From the NCBI RefSeq assembly GCF_015356865.1, contig NZ_JAAFZA010000004.1, positions 62,001 to 126,000 of the forward strand: 64,000 nucleotides of DNA, written 5' to 3'. Of the stretch, positions 8,699-16,073 are shown in pieces; positions within the stretch are counted from its first letter, which is position 1, and each line of letters opens with the position of its first letter. The stretch comes from Catenulispora pinisilvae (GTDB lineage: Bacteria > Actinomycetota > Actinomycetes > Streptomycetales > Catenulisporaceae). Position numbers and translations under genes: made by a program. The notes under the pieces were generated by a model. The model ran no database searches and was not told the origin of the DNA. It saw only the letters and a list, made by a program, of their open reading frames with translations.

Positions 8699-9559
8699 CT
8701 ACTGTGCGAAAGTGGCGGCCAGCTTCAACGTGGCGGCCTGCACGTCGTGCTCGAACACGGTCGACCCCGGATCCTGCGCCTTGGTGGAGTCCGAGGCCCC
8801 GTCGGACACGTTCAGGACGGTGAGGCTGTTGCCCCGCAGGATCACCGCCATGTAGTCGTAGGCCTCGACCTTCGCCACCGAGGCCGGCTGGTCCGGCGGG
8901 TACATGACGACGCGGATGCCGTAGGCGTCGCTCACACCGTCCAGTGCGGCGGTCGTGATCACGGCCCTTGAGGGTTGGTCAGTCCACTGGAAGCGGGCCG
9001 CGCAGTTCGCGACCCAGCTCTTGTGCGTGGCGAGGTCCTGGCCGGCGGCGGCAGCCGAGGTGTAGGTGATCACCGACTCGCTGACCTGAGCGTTGTTCGC
9101 CCCCGTCCACATCGAGCTGCGCATGTTCGCCCAGGCGGGGTTGTGCGGGTATCGCGGGTCGGGAGCTTGCGGACGCAGGATCGTGTCGCAGTTGTCCGGG
9201 TCCAGGATCTGCTGGCCGGGGGTGTTCTGGTCGGGGCCGGAGGAAGTCCAGGTCCCGCGCGTGGGGCGGGCCAGGTCCGACTGGGTCAGCATCGCGCTCG
9301 CCGGGATGTCGGTGCGGACCGGGCCGTGCGAGGTGGCCGAGCTCGATGGGCTGGCGGCCGCCGAGGACGAGGAGGACGACGCCGCCGAGGTCGCCGAGGT
9401 CGACGCCGCGAGGGCGGACGGGGACGTGTCCGAGGTCGATCCGGTGACGGCGCCAATCGGCGTGGACGCGGCGCTCTTGGACGGCGAGGACGCGCAGCCG
9501 CTCACTCCGATGGCGGACACCGCGAGGATGGCCAGGGCGACGGGCACCTTGACGTTCAT
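8699..9559 (-). CDS. Lipoprotein with PknH-like extracellular sensor domain
   Basis: This 286-residue protein is exported and lipid-anchored. A signal peptide ends in the lipobox VSGC (cysteine at about residue 22). A Ser/Ala/Thr-rich linker follows to about residue 80, and a globular domain of about 200 residues contains CDTILRP and a later cysteine pair (VANCAARF). This resembles the PknH_C-type extracytoplasmic sensor domain found in many mycobacterial and actinomycete lipoproteins, with two conserved disulfides. The role is unknown; ligand binding at the outer membrane face is the family expectation. It is convergent with the AraC gene, with a 35-bp gap. Confidence 0.75.
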   Translation of the reverse strand: MNVKVPVALAILAVSAIGVSGCASSPSKSAASTPIGAVTGSTSDTSPSALAASTSATSAASSSSSSAAASPSSSATSHGPVRTDIPASAMLTQSDLARPTRGTWTSSGPDQNTPGQQILDPDNCDTILRPQAPDPRYPHNPAWANMRSSMWTGANNAQVSESVITYTSAAAAGQDLATHKSWVANCAARFQWTDQPSRAVITTAALDGVSDAYGIRVVMYPPDQPASVAKVEAYDYMAVILRGNSLTVLNVSDGASDSTKAQDPGSTVFEHDVQAATLKLAATFAQ

Positions 9560-9650
9560 GAGTTTCCCTCTCCAGGACGACTTCGGCTTTCAACACAGTG
9601 ACGTCCGACTGGCAGACAGGTTGCTTCGTTCGGGACGACGGGATGGGCCA

Positions 9651-10490
9651 CTATCCCAACCCGCTGATCAGCTGCGCCAGCATCCGCTCGAAGGCCTGGT
9701 CGGGATCGGGCAGTTGCTCGGTGCTCGCCGCTGTGTTCTTCTCGGCCGCTCTAGTCGTCCTAGCCGCGTTAGTTGCCTTGGTCGCCTTGATCGCCTTCGC
9801 TTCCTTCGCTTCCTTCGCTTCCTTCGCTTCCTTTGACTCCTTTGACTCCTTTGACTCCTTGGCCTCCTTTGCCGCTGTGTCCGCCATCGCCGCCGCGAGG
9901 TGCGGATACGCGCCGGAGGCCGCCGCCGTCGCCAGGTAGCGCGCGTTCGACTCGCTGAACTGCCGTGCGTCGCCGGCGCGTCCCAGCGCCTGGTGCTCCG
10001 CCACCTCGCGGCCGATGTACGTGACCACGAAGCCGCTGACCAGCGCCATCGCCTCAGCGCGCTCGCTCGGCGCCAGGCCTGAGGGCTCCAGCAGCGCGAG
10101 CCCGTGGTCCAGCGCTTTGAGGGCGTTCGGGCCCAGCGTGCGGCGGCCGGTCAGCGCGACCGGGAGCCAGGGGTGGCCGCGCAGCAGGGTCCGCTGGGCT
10201 CGGGCGAAGGCGGCCAGGTCGGCACGCCAGTCGCCGGAGGCCGTGGGCGACTCCTGCTCCCCGGTCACGGCGTCGATCATCAACTCCAGCAGGGCATCGC
10301 GCTCGGACACGTACGTGTACAGCGACATCGTGCCGGAGCCGAGGGCGGTCGCCACCGCGCGCATGGTCAGCCCGGACAGGCCTTCGGCATCCGCGACGCC
10401 GATCGCCGTGGCGACGACGGCCTCCCGAGTGTGCGCCGGGGGCCGGCCTCGGTGATTTCGACGCTCTGACCACAGCGTTTCGGGATCCAC
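9651..10490 (-). CDS. TetR-family regulator with repeat-expanded C-terminal region
   Basis: This 279-residue repressor has an N-terminal helix-turn-helix at residues about 20-65 (VADAEGLSGLTMRAVATALG followed by TMSLYTYV), matching TetR regulators with a TetR_C_1-type effector domain. Family members are usually 200-240 residues. The extra length is a run of KEA/KES units at about residues 205-235, encoded by nine tandem 9-bp units (9793-9873), followed by a short normal C-terminal helix ending in LISGLG. The start is GTG 10490 behind AGAGGAAG. It is divergent from the CocE-like hydrolase at 10622 and is the likely repressor of that gene. Confidence 0.88.
   Translation of the reverse strand: MDPETLWSERRNHRGRPPAHTREAVVATAIGVADAEGLSGLTMRAVATALGSGTMSLYTYVSERDALLELMIDAVTGEQESPTASGDWRADLAAFARAQRTLLRGHPWLPVALTGRRTLGPNALKALDHGLALLEPSGLAPSERAEAMALVSGFVVTYIGREVAEHQALGRAGDARQFSESNARYLATAAASGAYPHLAAAMADTAAKEAKESKESKESKEAKEAKEAKEAKAIKATKATNAARTTRAAEKNTAASTEQLPDPDQAFERMLAQLISGLG
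9793..9873. repeat. Nine tandem 9-bp units inside the TetR gene
   Basis: The units are variants of TCCTTCGCT and TCCTTTGAC. Read on the minus strand they encode K-E-A or K-E-S triplets, a charged alanine/serine/lysine/glutamate helix. The 9-bp period keeps the frame, so copy-number change would alter only linker length. Confidence 0.85.
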
Positions 10491-10621
10491 GCCGACTTCC
10501 TCTCGAGATCGGTTGCGCAGTCAATCTTGACAGCTCTATTCTCGTACGTGATACGAGAACTACTCTCCGCTCAGGAACAGTGACTCTCCGAAACCAAGTC
10601 CGAAATCAAGGAGGCAGTGCC

Positions 10622-12094
10622 ATGAAGCTCCCAGTCAGCACCCGTATAGCCCGCAGAATCCTGCGCGGGATGCCCGCCCCGCGGGTCGGCGTGTCCTATG
10701 AGCCCGGGCTCCGCATACCGATGGCCGACGGCGTCGAGCTGCTCGCCGACCACTACTTCCCCGATTCCGGGACGCCGCAGGACTTCCCGACCCTGCTCGT
10801 GCGCTCGCCGTACGGCCGTGGCTTGCGGTGGGCGGCGTTGTACGGCGTGGCATTCGCCGAGCAGGGCTTCCACGTGCTGTTACAGAGCACCCGTGGCACG
10901 GCCGGATCCGGCGGCGTCTTCCAGCCCTGGCGCGACGACGGGCCCGATGGCCGCTCGACGGTCGCCTGGCTGCGTCGGCAGCCCTGGTTCGACGGCCGGC
11001 TCGGGCTGGTCGGTCCCAGCGCGGTGGCGTATGCGCACTGGGCCCTGGCCGCCGACCCGCCGCCTGAACTGAAGGCCATGGTGATGCAGATGCCGTTGCA
11101 CAATCCGCATGGCCTCTTCCACCGAAGCGGGGTCTTCGCGCTCGACGACGCCCTGATCGCGACCACCATGGTCAAGACGCAGCTTCCCGGTCCGCGCCGA
11201 TTCCATGGCGCGGCGTCCCATCCCGTCCCCACCGACGGCTATTGGCAGGGGACGGATCTGCTCGACGCGGCCGACCACCTCACCGTCCCGACGCTGGTGC
11301 TCAGCGGCTGGGCCGACGTGGCTCTGGACCAGGCGCTCCAGCAGTACGGCCGACTGCCCGCCGGACACCGATCGCTGCTGATCGGGCCCTGGACGCACAC
11401 CTCGGCGTTGCGGAAGGGAGCCGGAAGGATCTTCGCCGAGTCACTGGCCTGGTTACGCGGGCATCTCACCGGCCCTGCGCCGCCTCAAGAGCGGATACGC
11501 GTTGCTGTCGGCCGCACCACCGGATGGCGCGACCTGACGGCCTGGCCGCCGGCGGCCATCCCGCTGTCCTGGTACCCGCACCCCGGCGGCGCTCTGAGCC
11601 GCGAACCGCCGCAGAAGGAGGTCGCGGTGGGCGTCGTCCGCTACGACCCTGACGATCCGACCCCGTCCGTCGGCGGCAACAGCCTGGCGCAGAAGTCAGG
11701 AGTCCAGAACAACAAGAGTTTGGAGGAGCGTGAAGATGTCCTCGTATTCACCGGTCCGCCGCTGACCGAAGCGACCGAGGTGATCGGCGCGGTGGCTGCC
11801 GAGATCCTGGTCGGGCCCGGCGCCGAACCACTCGCCGCGACGCTGTTCGTCCGGCTCTGCGACGTCGACGAACGTGGCCGTTCCTGGAACGTCTGCGACG
11901 GCATCACCCGCGTGACCGGACCGCCGCCGCGCGCGATCACCGTCCCGATGTCCTCCACCGCACACCGCTTCCTCCCCGGCCACCGATTACGTGTCCAGAT
12001 CAGCGGCGGCGCGCACCCCCGCTTCGCCGCCGGCCGCCAGGCCTTCCGCCTCGACGTCCGGTCCGGCTCGGTGATCGTGCTGCCCGCGGTCTGA
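10622..12094 (+). CDS. CocE/NonD-family (peptidase S15-like) hydrolase
   Basis: This 490-residue alpha/beta-hydrolase belongs to the X-Pro dipeptidyl-peptidase/cocaine-esterase family, which cleaves esters, amides or acyl-amino compounds. The nucleophile serine is in GLVGPSAVAYAHW (about residue 131), the acid in LSGWADVALD (about 232) and the histidine in GPWTHTS (about 258). The C-terminal beta-jelly-roll is represented by LAATLFVRLCDVDERGRSWN and LRVQISGGAHPRF. The nucleophile elbow is G-P-S-A-V rather than the usual G-x-S-Y-x-G, an unusual variant. ATG 10622 follows AAGGAGG; an upstream in-frame start at 10580 lacks one. It is divergent from the TetR gene. Confidence 0.9.
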   Translation: MKLPVSTRIARRILRGMPAPRVGVSYEPGLRIPMADGVELLADHYFPDSGTPQDFPTLLVRSPYGRGLRWAALYGVAFAEQGFHVLLQSTRGTAGSGGVFQPWRDDGPDGRSTVAWLRRQPWFDGRLGLVGPSAVAYAHWALAADPPPELKAMVMQMPLHNPHGLFHRSGVFALDDALIATTMVKTQLPGPRRFHGAASHPVPTDGYWQGTDLLDAADHLTVPTLVLSGWADVALDQALQQYGRLPAGHRSLLIGPWTHTSALRKGAGRIFAESLAWLRGHLTGPAPPQERIRVAVGRTTGWRDLTAWPPAAIPLSWYPHPGGALSREPPQKEVAVGVVRYDPDDPTPSVGGNSLAQKSGVQNNKSLEEREDVLVFTGPPLTEATEVIGAVAAEILVGPGAEPLAATLFVRLCDVDERGRSWNVCDGITRVTGPPPRAITVPMSSTAHRFLPGHRLRVQISGGAHPRFAAGRQAFRLDVRSGSVIVLPAV

Positions 12095-12106
12095 CCTCGC
12101 AGGACG

Positions 12107-12640
12107 TCAGCGCGTGGCGAACTCGACGATCCGGGCCAAGGACGGCTCCCACTCCCGGGTGGTATCCACGGTCAAGGTGGGAACGTCCAGCGCGATCGGC
12201 ACCCACGAGTCGATCGGCCGTTGCCCCTCGGCGATGCGGCGCAGGAAGGCCGCGTCATCGTGCGCCGAGCGCGCAGACTCGATGGCGGCCCGGTGGGCGA
12301 TACGGTCACGAGCGAGTTCGGGGTCGACGACGCAGCGCACGACGCGGATGTCGGCCAGGCCGAGCAGCGGCTCGAGCCCCGGACGCCAGAGGCGGTCTTG
12401 GAACGCCGCCTCCGCGACCAGGCTCGTCCCCGATCGCAGGTGGTCAGCCAGGGTGCCGAAGAACACGTCGAGCGTCTTCAGATTCAGGTCTTCGGCGGGA
12501 TCGGCGCCGACCATGCGCTCCTTGATCTCGTCACGACACACCGCCGGCCAGCCGAGCGCATCGGCCAGCGCGTGCGCCAACGTCGTCTTGCCCGCGCCGG
12601 GTGGGCCGCTGACGGCGATCAGTCTCGGAAGGAGGTTCAC
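12107..12640 (-). CDS. P-loop AAA_33-type kinase, function unknown
   Basis: This is a 177-residue small nucleotide-binding protein. The Walker A motif GPPGAGKTTLA is at residues 12-22, followed by RDEIKERM, a typical substrate-side motif of AAA_33/zeta-toxin-like and gluconate-kinase-like P-loop kinases. A later HRAAIE... segment could form the lid. Its GTG start overlaps the stop of the upstream ArsR-type gene (GTGA), so the two are translationally coupled. Phosphorylation of a small molecule or an antibiotic is possible, but the substrate cannot be inferred. Confidence 0.82.
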   Translation of the reverse strand: MNLLPRLIAVSGPPGAGKTTLAHALADALGWPAVCRDEIKERMVGADPAEDLNLKTLDVFFGTLADHLRSGTSLVAEAAFQDRLWRPGLEPLLGLADIRVVRCVVDPELARDRIAHRAAIESARSAHDDAAFLRRIAEGQRPIDSWVPIALDVPTLTVDTTREWEPSLARIVEFATR

Positions 12641-13245
12641 CCCTCAACCTGTTCGTTCTCCCCCGCCGCCTCATCCGGCGGCTCGGGGACGACGTACGTC
12701 CGCAAAGCCATCAGCCGCGCCCCCTCCGGTGCCTCGCGAGGATCGGCGTGCCCGTACTTCCACTGGAGCTGCTTGTACTCGTTCAGGAAACCCAACAACT
12801 CTTCCTTGCTCATCCAGAACCCGCCACGGAACGCCTGGGCCCAGCCTTCCGGACCCTCGTATTGCGTGAGCACCCGGTAGTACAGGTCGATGTCGTGCTT
12901 CGCCTGCTCCCGCGCGCGTTCCGCGAGCGCCGCGAACTCGGCGGGGTCCATCACCCCCGGGTCTGGCGCCTCCAGCTGGATCGGCAGCGCGCGCCACCAG
13001 CGCTCGCGGCCGGTCGAGCGTTCCGGGATCTCCTCGACGAAGCGGAGCTCGGCGAGCTTGCGGAGGTGGTAGCTGGTGGTGCCGGTGCTCTCGCCGAGGG
13101 CCTTGGCCAGGCTCGTGGAGTTGGCCTCGCGGTGCTGCTGCAGGTAGGCGAGCATGCGGCGGCGCAGCGGGTTGGACAGCACCCGGTAGATGGTGGACCG
13201 GTCGCCGTCCGCGGTGCCGATCGGTTCGGGAGGGGTTTGGGGCAC
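12637..13245 (-). CDS. ArsR-type winged-helix transcriptional regulator
   Basis: This 202-residue protein has a winged helix at about residues 15-75 (STIYRVLSNPLRRRMLAYLQ, then TTSYHLRKLAELRFVEE) and a C-terminal effector domain with DLYYRVLTQYEGPEGWAQAF. The HTH_20/ArsR subfamily includes repressors responding to stress or small molecules. GTG 13245 is chosen because the residues upstream of it are arginine-rich and overlap the palindrome at 13284. It leads an operon with the P-loop kinase and is divergent from the DUF4097-like lipoprotein, so autoregulation and control of the lipoprotein are likely. Confidence 0.85.
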   Translation of the reverse strand: MPQTPPEPIGTADGDRSTIYRVLSNPLRRRMLAYLQQHREANSTSLAKALGESTGTTSYHLRKLAELRFVEEIPERSTGRERWWRALPIQLEAPDPGVMDPAEFAALAERAREQAKHDIDLYYRVLTQYEGPEGWAQAFRGGFWMSKEELLGFLNEYKQLQWKYGHADPREAPEGARLMALRTYVVPEPPDEAAGENEQVEG

Positions 13246-13283
13246 GGCGTCACCATACCTCGCATGCCGCGCTATGCCGAGAA

Positions 13284-13305
13284 CTCTGCAAACAGTTTTG
13301 CAGAG
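13284..13305. promoter_or_regulatory. 9-bp inverted repeat operator candidate
   Basis: CTCTGCAAA-CAGT-TTTGCAGAG is a perfect palindrome with a 4-bp spacer. A second related element (TCTTTGCAAACTGG, containing the palindrome TTTGCAAA) begins at 13308. The pair lies in the divergent region between the ArsR-type regulator and the lipoprotein gene, which suits an ArsR-family operator. Confidence 0.6.
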
Positions 13306-13397
13306 AGTCTTTGCAAACTGGCTCTGCACTCTCTACGCTGGCAATGAGCGCAGGCGATCGGCGCCGCGTGGGCTTGTCATCGATGGGGGTGGGTGCC

Positions 13398-14090
13398 GTG
13401 CGCACTTCAGGGGGCCGGATCGCCGCACTGGCAGCGGCATGCGCGGCGGCCGCAGTCACGGTCGGCGTGTCAGGGTGCAGCTATCTCAACGACCACCACG
13501 TCGAAGTCGACGCCACGATCACCCAGCAGGTCCGGGCACTGCGGATCGACAACGGCGCCGGCCAGGTGGTGGTGCACAGCGGAGACACCGGCGGCGGCGT
13601 CATCGTGCACCGCGACATCGACTACCACTCCGACCGGCCGCCGACCCCGGGCCAGGCGGTCATCGACGGCGTACTGGACCTGACCGCCAACTGCGACGAC
13701 TGCGGGATCGCCTACGACGTGACGGTGCCGCCCTCGCTCGCGGTGACGATCACCGACAACGCGGGCCAGGTCACGGTGGCCGGCATCGCCGGAGCGGTCG
13801 ACATCACGGCCGCCGCGGGCGAGGTCGAGGGCAAGGCCCTGAGCGCCCCGAGCGTGCGGGTCCAGGCCTCGGCCGGCGCGGTCCACCTGGCCTTCACCGC
13901 GCCGCCGAACGAGGTCACCGCGCACAGCAACGCGGGCGAGGTGACCGTGGCCGTGCCGGACGGGAGCTACGCCGTCGACGCGTCCACCAACGCGGGCGCG
14001 CGAACCGTGGACGTGCCCAACGATCCGTCGGCGACCCGGCACCTGAAGGTGTCGTCGAACGCGGGCGCGGTCACGGTGACATCGGCCTGA
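13398..14090 (+). CDS. DUF4097-like surface lipoprotein
   Basis: This is an approximately 230-residue exported protein. A signal peptide (IAALAAACAAAAVTVGVSG) ends in a lipobox with cysteine. The mature part is built of repeated short beta-strands with recurring N-A-G-x-V-x-V units (DNAGQVTVAG, SNAGEVTVAV, TNAGARTVDV, SNAGAVTVTS), the parallel beta-helix of the DUF4097 adhesin-like family. GTG 13398 behind GGGGGTGGG is preferred; ATG 13383 and ATG 13344 are in-frame alternatives. It is probably anchored on the outer face of the membrane with an unknown, perhaps envelope-stress-related, role. It is controlled by a region shared with the ArsR-type regulator. Confidence 0.75.
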   Translation: MRTSGGRIAALAAACAAAAVTVGVSGCSYLNDHHVEVDATITQQVRALRIDNGAGQVVVHSGDTGGGVIVHRDIDYHSDRPPTPGQAVIDGVLDLTANCDDCGIAYDVTVPPSLAVTITDNAGQVTVAGIAGAVDITAAAGEVEGKALSAPSVRVQASAGAVHLAFTAPPNEVTAHSNAGEVTVAVPDGSYAVDASTNAGARTVDVPNDPSATRHLKVSSNAGAVTVTSA

Positions 14091-14183
14091 GACCGGCCGA
14101 CCGCGAAGCAGAACAGGAAACCGGCAGGCGACCTTGATTGGCCGGCGTCAACCTTGGTTGGCCAGCGTCAGTCGGCCGACATC

Positions 14184-14247
14184 CTCACACCTTCACACCC
14201 TCACACGCTCACACCTTCACACCCTCACACCTTCACGCCCTCACACC
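14184..14247. repeat. Eight tandem 8-bp units at the 3' end of a TetR gene
   Basis: The units are CTCACACC, TTCACACC and one-base variants, repeated eight times without interruption. The last unit covers the TetR stop codon (14241-14243). Unlike the other repeats in this window the period is not a multiple of three, consistent with its lying outside the reading frame. Confidence 0.85.
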
Positions 14248-14771
14248 GCGGCGAGCGCGGTCCGGACGCCGGCCTGGACCGCGTCCTTGTCCCCCAGCCC
14301 GCCGGCGACGGCGATGCCGTCTCGCACCAGCAGCAGCAGGTCGGCCTTCTGGTCGGCGTTCGGCCGGTCGGAGGCCTTGAGGCTGTCGCGCATCAGGTCT
14401 CGGTACCAGGAGCGGTAGTCGTCGACCACGTGGCGGACCGGGTGGTCGGGGTCGGCGTACTCCGCGGCGGCGTTCAGGAACGGGCAGCCTCGGAAGCCCG
14501 GGCCGACGCTGACCTCCGCCAGCTTGGCCAGGATCGCCTCGATGCGCTCGACGCCGGTGCCGGGGGCGCCGCCGAGCAGGACCTTCTGCCGTTCGTACTC
14601 GGTCGTCAGGTAGGCCAGGACCAGGTCTTCTTTGGACTTGAAGTGGTGGTAGAAGGTCGCCTTCGCCACCGTGGCCTCGGCGATCACCCGGTCTACGCCG
14701 ACCGTGTGAATGCCCTCGGCGTAGAAGAGCCGAGTGGCGGTGTCGAGGATGCGGGAACGGGCTGAGCTCAC
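14241..14771 (-). CDS. TetR-family repressor of the ohr-like gene
   Basis: This is a 176-residue regulator. Its helix-turn-helix spans about residues 6-52 (ILDTATRLFYAEGIHTVGVD, then ATVAKATFYHHFKSKEDLV), and the C-terminal domain resembles TetR_C members containing GPGFRGCPFLNAAAEY. That cysteine-bearing motif recurs in TetR proteins near peroxide/electrophile genes and could be redox-sensing, but this is a guess. The start is GTG 14771. It is divergent from the Ohr/OsmC gene, and two identical palindromes lie between them. Ohr is more often regulated by MarR-type OhrR, so a TetR here is an alternative wiring. Confidence 0.9.
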   Translation of the reverse strand: MSSARSRILDTATRLFYAEGIHTVGVDRVIAEATVAKATFYHHFKSKEDLVLAYLTTEYERQKVLLGGAPGTGVERIEAILAKLAEVSVGPGFRGCPFLNAAAEYADPDHPVRHVVDDYRSWYRDLMRDSLKASDRPNADQKADLLLLVRDGIAVAGGLGDKDAVQAGVRTALAAV

Positions 14772-14775
14772 ACAC

Positions 14776-14805
14776 TTGACGGTACCAGACAGATCTGTCT
14801 ACTGT
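14776..14805 (+). promoter_or_regulatory. Sigma70-like promoter of the ohr-like gene
   Basis: TTGACG (14776-14781) and TACTGT (14800-14805) are separated by 18 bp and point to the ohr-like gene. The first palindrome lies in the spacer up to the -10, where a bound repressor would block polymerase. Confidence 0.45.
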
Positions 14806-14836
14806 AAGCAGTGAACCAGACAGACAGATCTGTCTG
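14787..14836. promoter_or_regulatory. Duplicated TetR operators
   Basis: Two copies of the perfect palindrome AGACAGATCTGTCT lie at 14787-14800 and 14822-14835; the second extends to 16 bp (14821-14836). Their centres are 35 bp apart. They sit between the divergent TetR and ohr-like genes, one within the promoter spacer and one downstream of the -10, as expected for tight repression by the TetR protein. Confidence 0.8.
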
Positions 14837-14870
14837 GCTTCCGCCCCACCCGCAGCTTGGAGGCCCTCCC

Positions 14871-15284
14871 ATGAAGCCCGTCTACACCGCCGTCGCCACC
14901 TCTGTCGGTCGCGAAGGCCGTTCCTTCACCGACGACGGCAAGCTCGACCTGAACATGGCCTTCCCGGAGTCGCTGGGCGGCAACGGCCAGGGCACCAACC
15001 CCGAGCAGCTGTTCGCCGCGGGCTACTCGGCGTGTTTCGCCAGCGCGATGCAGCTGGTCGCCAAGCAGCAGGGGCTGGACGTCTCCGAGGCGTCGGTGAC
15101 CGCCGAGGTCACGCTGAACAGCCTGGACGGCGGCGCCTTCGGCCTGTCGGTGGTGCTGCGCGCCGAGCTCCCGGAGGAGCTGCACGGCGAGAAGGGCCAG
15201 GCCCTGCTGGAGGCCACCCACCAGGTCTGCCCGTACTCCAACGCGACCCGCGGCAACATCCCGGTCGAGATCGTCGTCGAGTAG
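14871..15284 (+). CDS. Organic hydroperoxide reductase (Ohr/OsmC family)
   Basis: This 137-residue cytosolic thiol peroxidase reduces organic hydroperoxides. Both redox cysteines are present: YSACFASAM (about residue 61) and HQVCPYSNATRGN (about residue 124). The N-terminal FNPEQLFAAGYSACF-like arrangement (here TNPEQLFAAGYSACF) and the usual Ohr length support this. ATG 14871 follows GGAGG; the reading frame's earlier start at 14811 lies within the operator region and is rejected. It should be derepressed when the neighbouring TetR protein leaves the two palindromes. Confidence 0.93.
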   Translation: MKPVYTAVATSVGREGRSFTDDGKLDLNMAFPESLGGNGQGTNPEQLFAAGYSACFASAMQLVAKQQGLDVSEASVTAEVTLNSLDGGAFGLSVVLRAELPEELHGEKGQALLEATHQVCPYSNATRGNIPVEIVVE

Positions 15285-15370
15285 GGAATCGGTAGGTAGT
15301 CGGGCGGGAAGCCCGGCAGGAAGTCGGGCAGGAACCGGACTCGGGCAGTGCCGTGGCGCCAGGTCCAGCG

Positions 15371-15775
15371 CTACTTCTTCCCGCCGCCCTTGAACGGCTC
15401 CTCGCCGGGCTTGTCCGCGCGGAAGCGCAGGGCGGACCAGACCTCGTCGATCGCCACCTGCCCGTTGGGCCGCATGCCGAACTCGACGACGATCGGCCAC
15501 AGACTGTCGCGGTTGATGTCAGTCCGGTTGGCCTTCGGATAGGCGATCCAGACCACCGGCGGCTTGGTGACGTCGGCTTTGTTCGCGGTCAGCAGGGCGC
15601 GGGCGGAGTCGGCGTCGTCGGCGTAGAGGACCGCGACGTCGGCCGTCGCCAGGTCGTCGGTGCGCCCGGCACCCGCCGGCAGCGCACCGATCCCGGCGAA
15701 GCGGTCGGGGTGCGAGGTCCAGACCGAGTGGCCCGGCTTGATGACGAGCTTCTCGGCGACGGTCTTGGCGGCCAT
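15371..15775 (-). CDS. Conserved hypothetical protein, DUF3052-like
   Basis: This is a 134-residue soluble protein of an actinobacterial conserved family. It begins with MAAKTVAEKLVIKPGHSVW and contains VVWIAYPKANRTDINRDSLWP and VDEVWSALRF, a pattern recurring in small DUF3052-type proteins of unknown function. ATG 15775 follows GGAGGG. There are no membrane segments or signal peptide. It faces the ohr gene convergently and has a strong hairpin on its upstream side (15851-15893). I cannot assign a role. Confidence 0.75.
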   Translation of the reverse strand: MAAKTVAEKLVIKPGHSVWTSHPDRFAGIGALPAGAGRTDDLATADVAVLYADDADSARALLTANKADVTKPPVVWIAYPKANRTDINRDSLWPIVVEFGMRPNGQVAIDEVWSALRFRADKPGEEPFKGGGKK

Positions 15776-15850
15776 GGTGCCCTCCGGCGGTTCGTGGATG
15801 GTGCGGCGTTTCCCGCTCTCAGCACAACAGACGACAGGCCGCCGCGAAAC

Positions 15851-15893
15851 TCATCGGCGCCGGTCCCCCTGGTTCGGGGACCGGCGCCGATGA
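15851..15893. terminator. 18-bp perfect hairpin
   Basis: TCATCGGCGCCGGTCCCC (15851-15868) pairs perfectly with 15876-15893 across a 7-nt loop. It lies between the MFS gene's 3' repeat array and the DUF3052-like gene, both on the minus strand, so it most likely ends the MFS transcript. Confidence 0.8.
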
Positions 15894-15970
15894 CTTGGCT
15901 AGCTCAAGCCGACAGCCGACTCAGGCCGACGACTGACTCAGATCGGCAGCCAGCTCAGGCAGACAGCCTG

Positions 15971-16073
15971 CTCAGGCCATCAGGTCCAGTGCTCAGGCCA
16001 TCGAGTCCGGTGGTCAGACCATCAGGTCCGGTGCTCAGACCATCAGACCTGGTGCTCAGACCATCAGGTCCTG
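15971..16073. repeat. Five 21-bp units continuing the 3' end of the MFS gene
   Basis: The units at 15971, 15992, 16013, 16034 and 16055 are variants of CTCAGACCATCAGGTCCGGTG. The last unit contains the MFS gene's final codons (D-L-M-V) and its TGA stop (16056-16058); each downstream unit carries a degenerate copy of the same end. Diverged related sequence extends left to about 15905. Confidence 0.85.
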
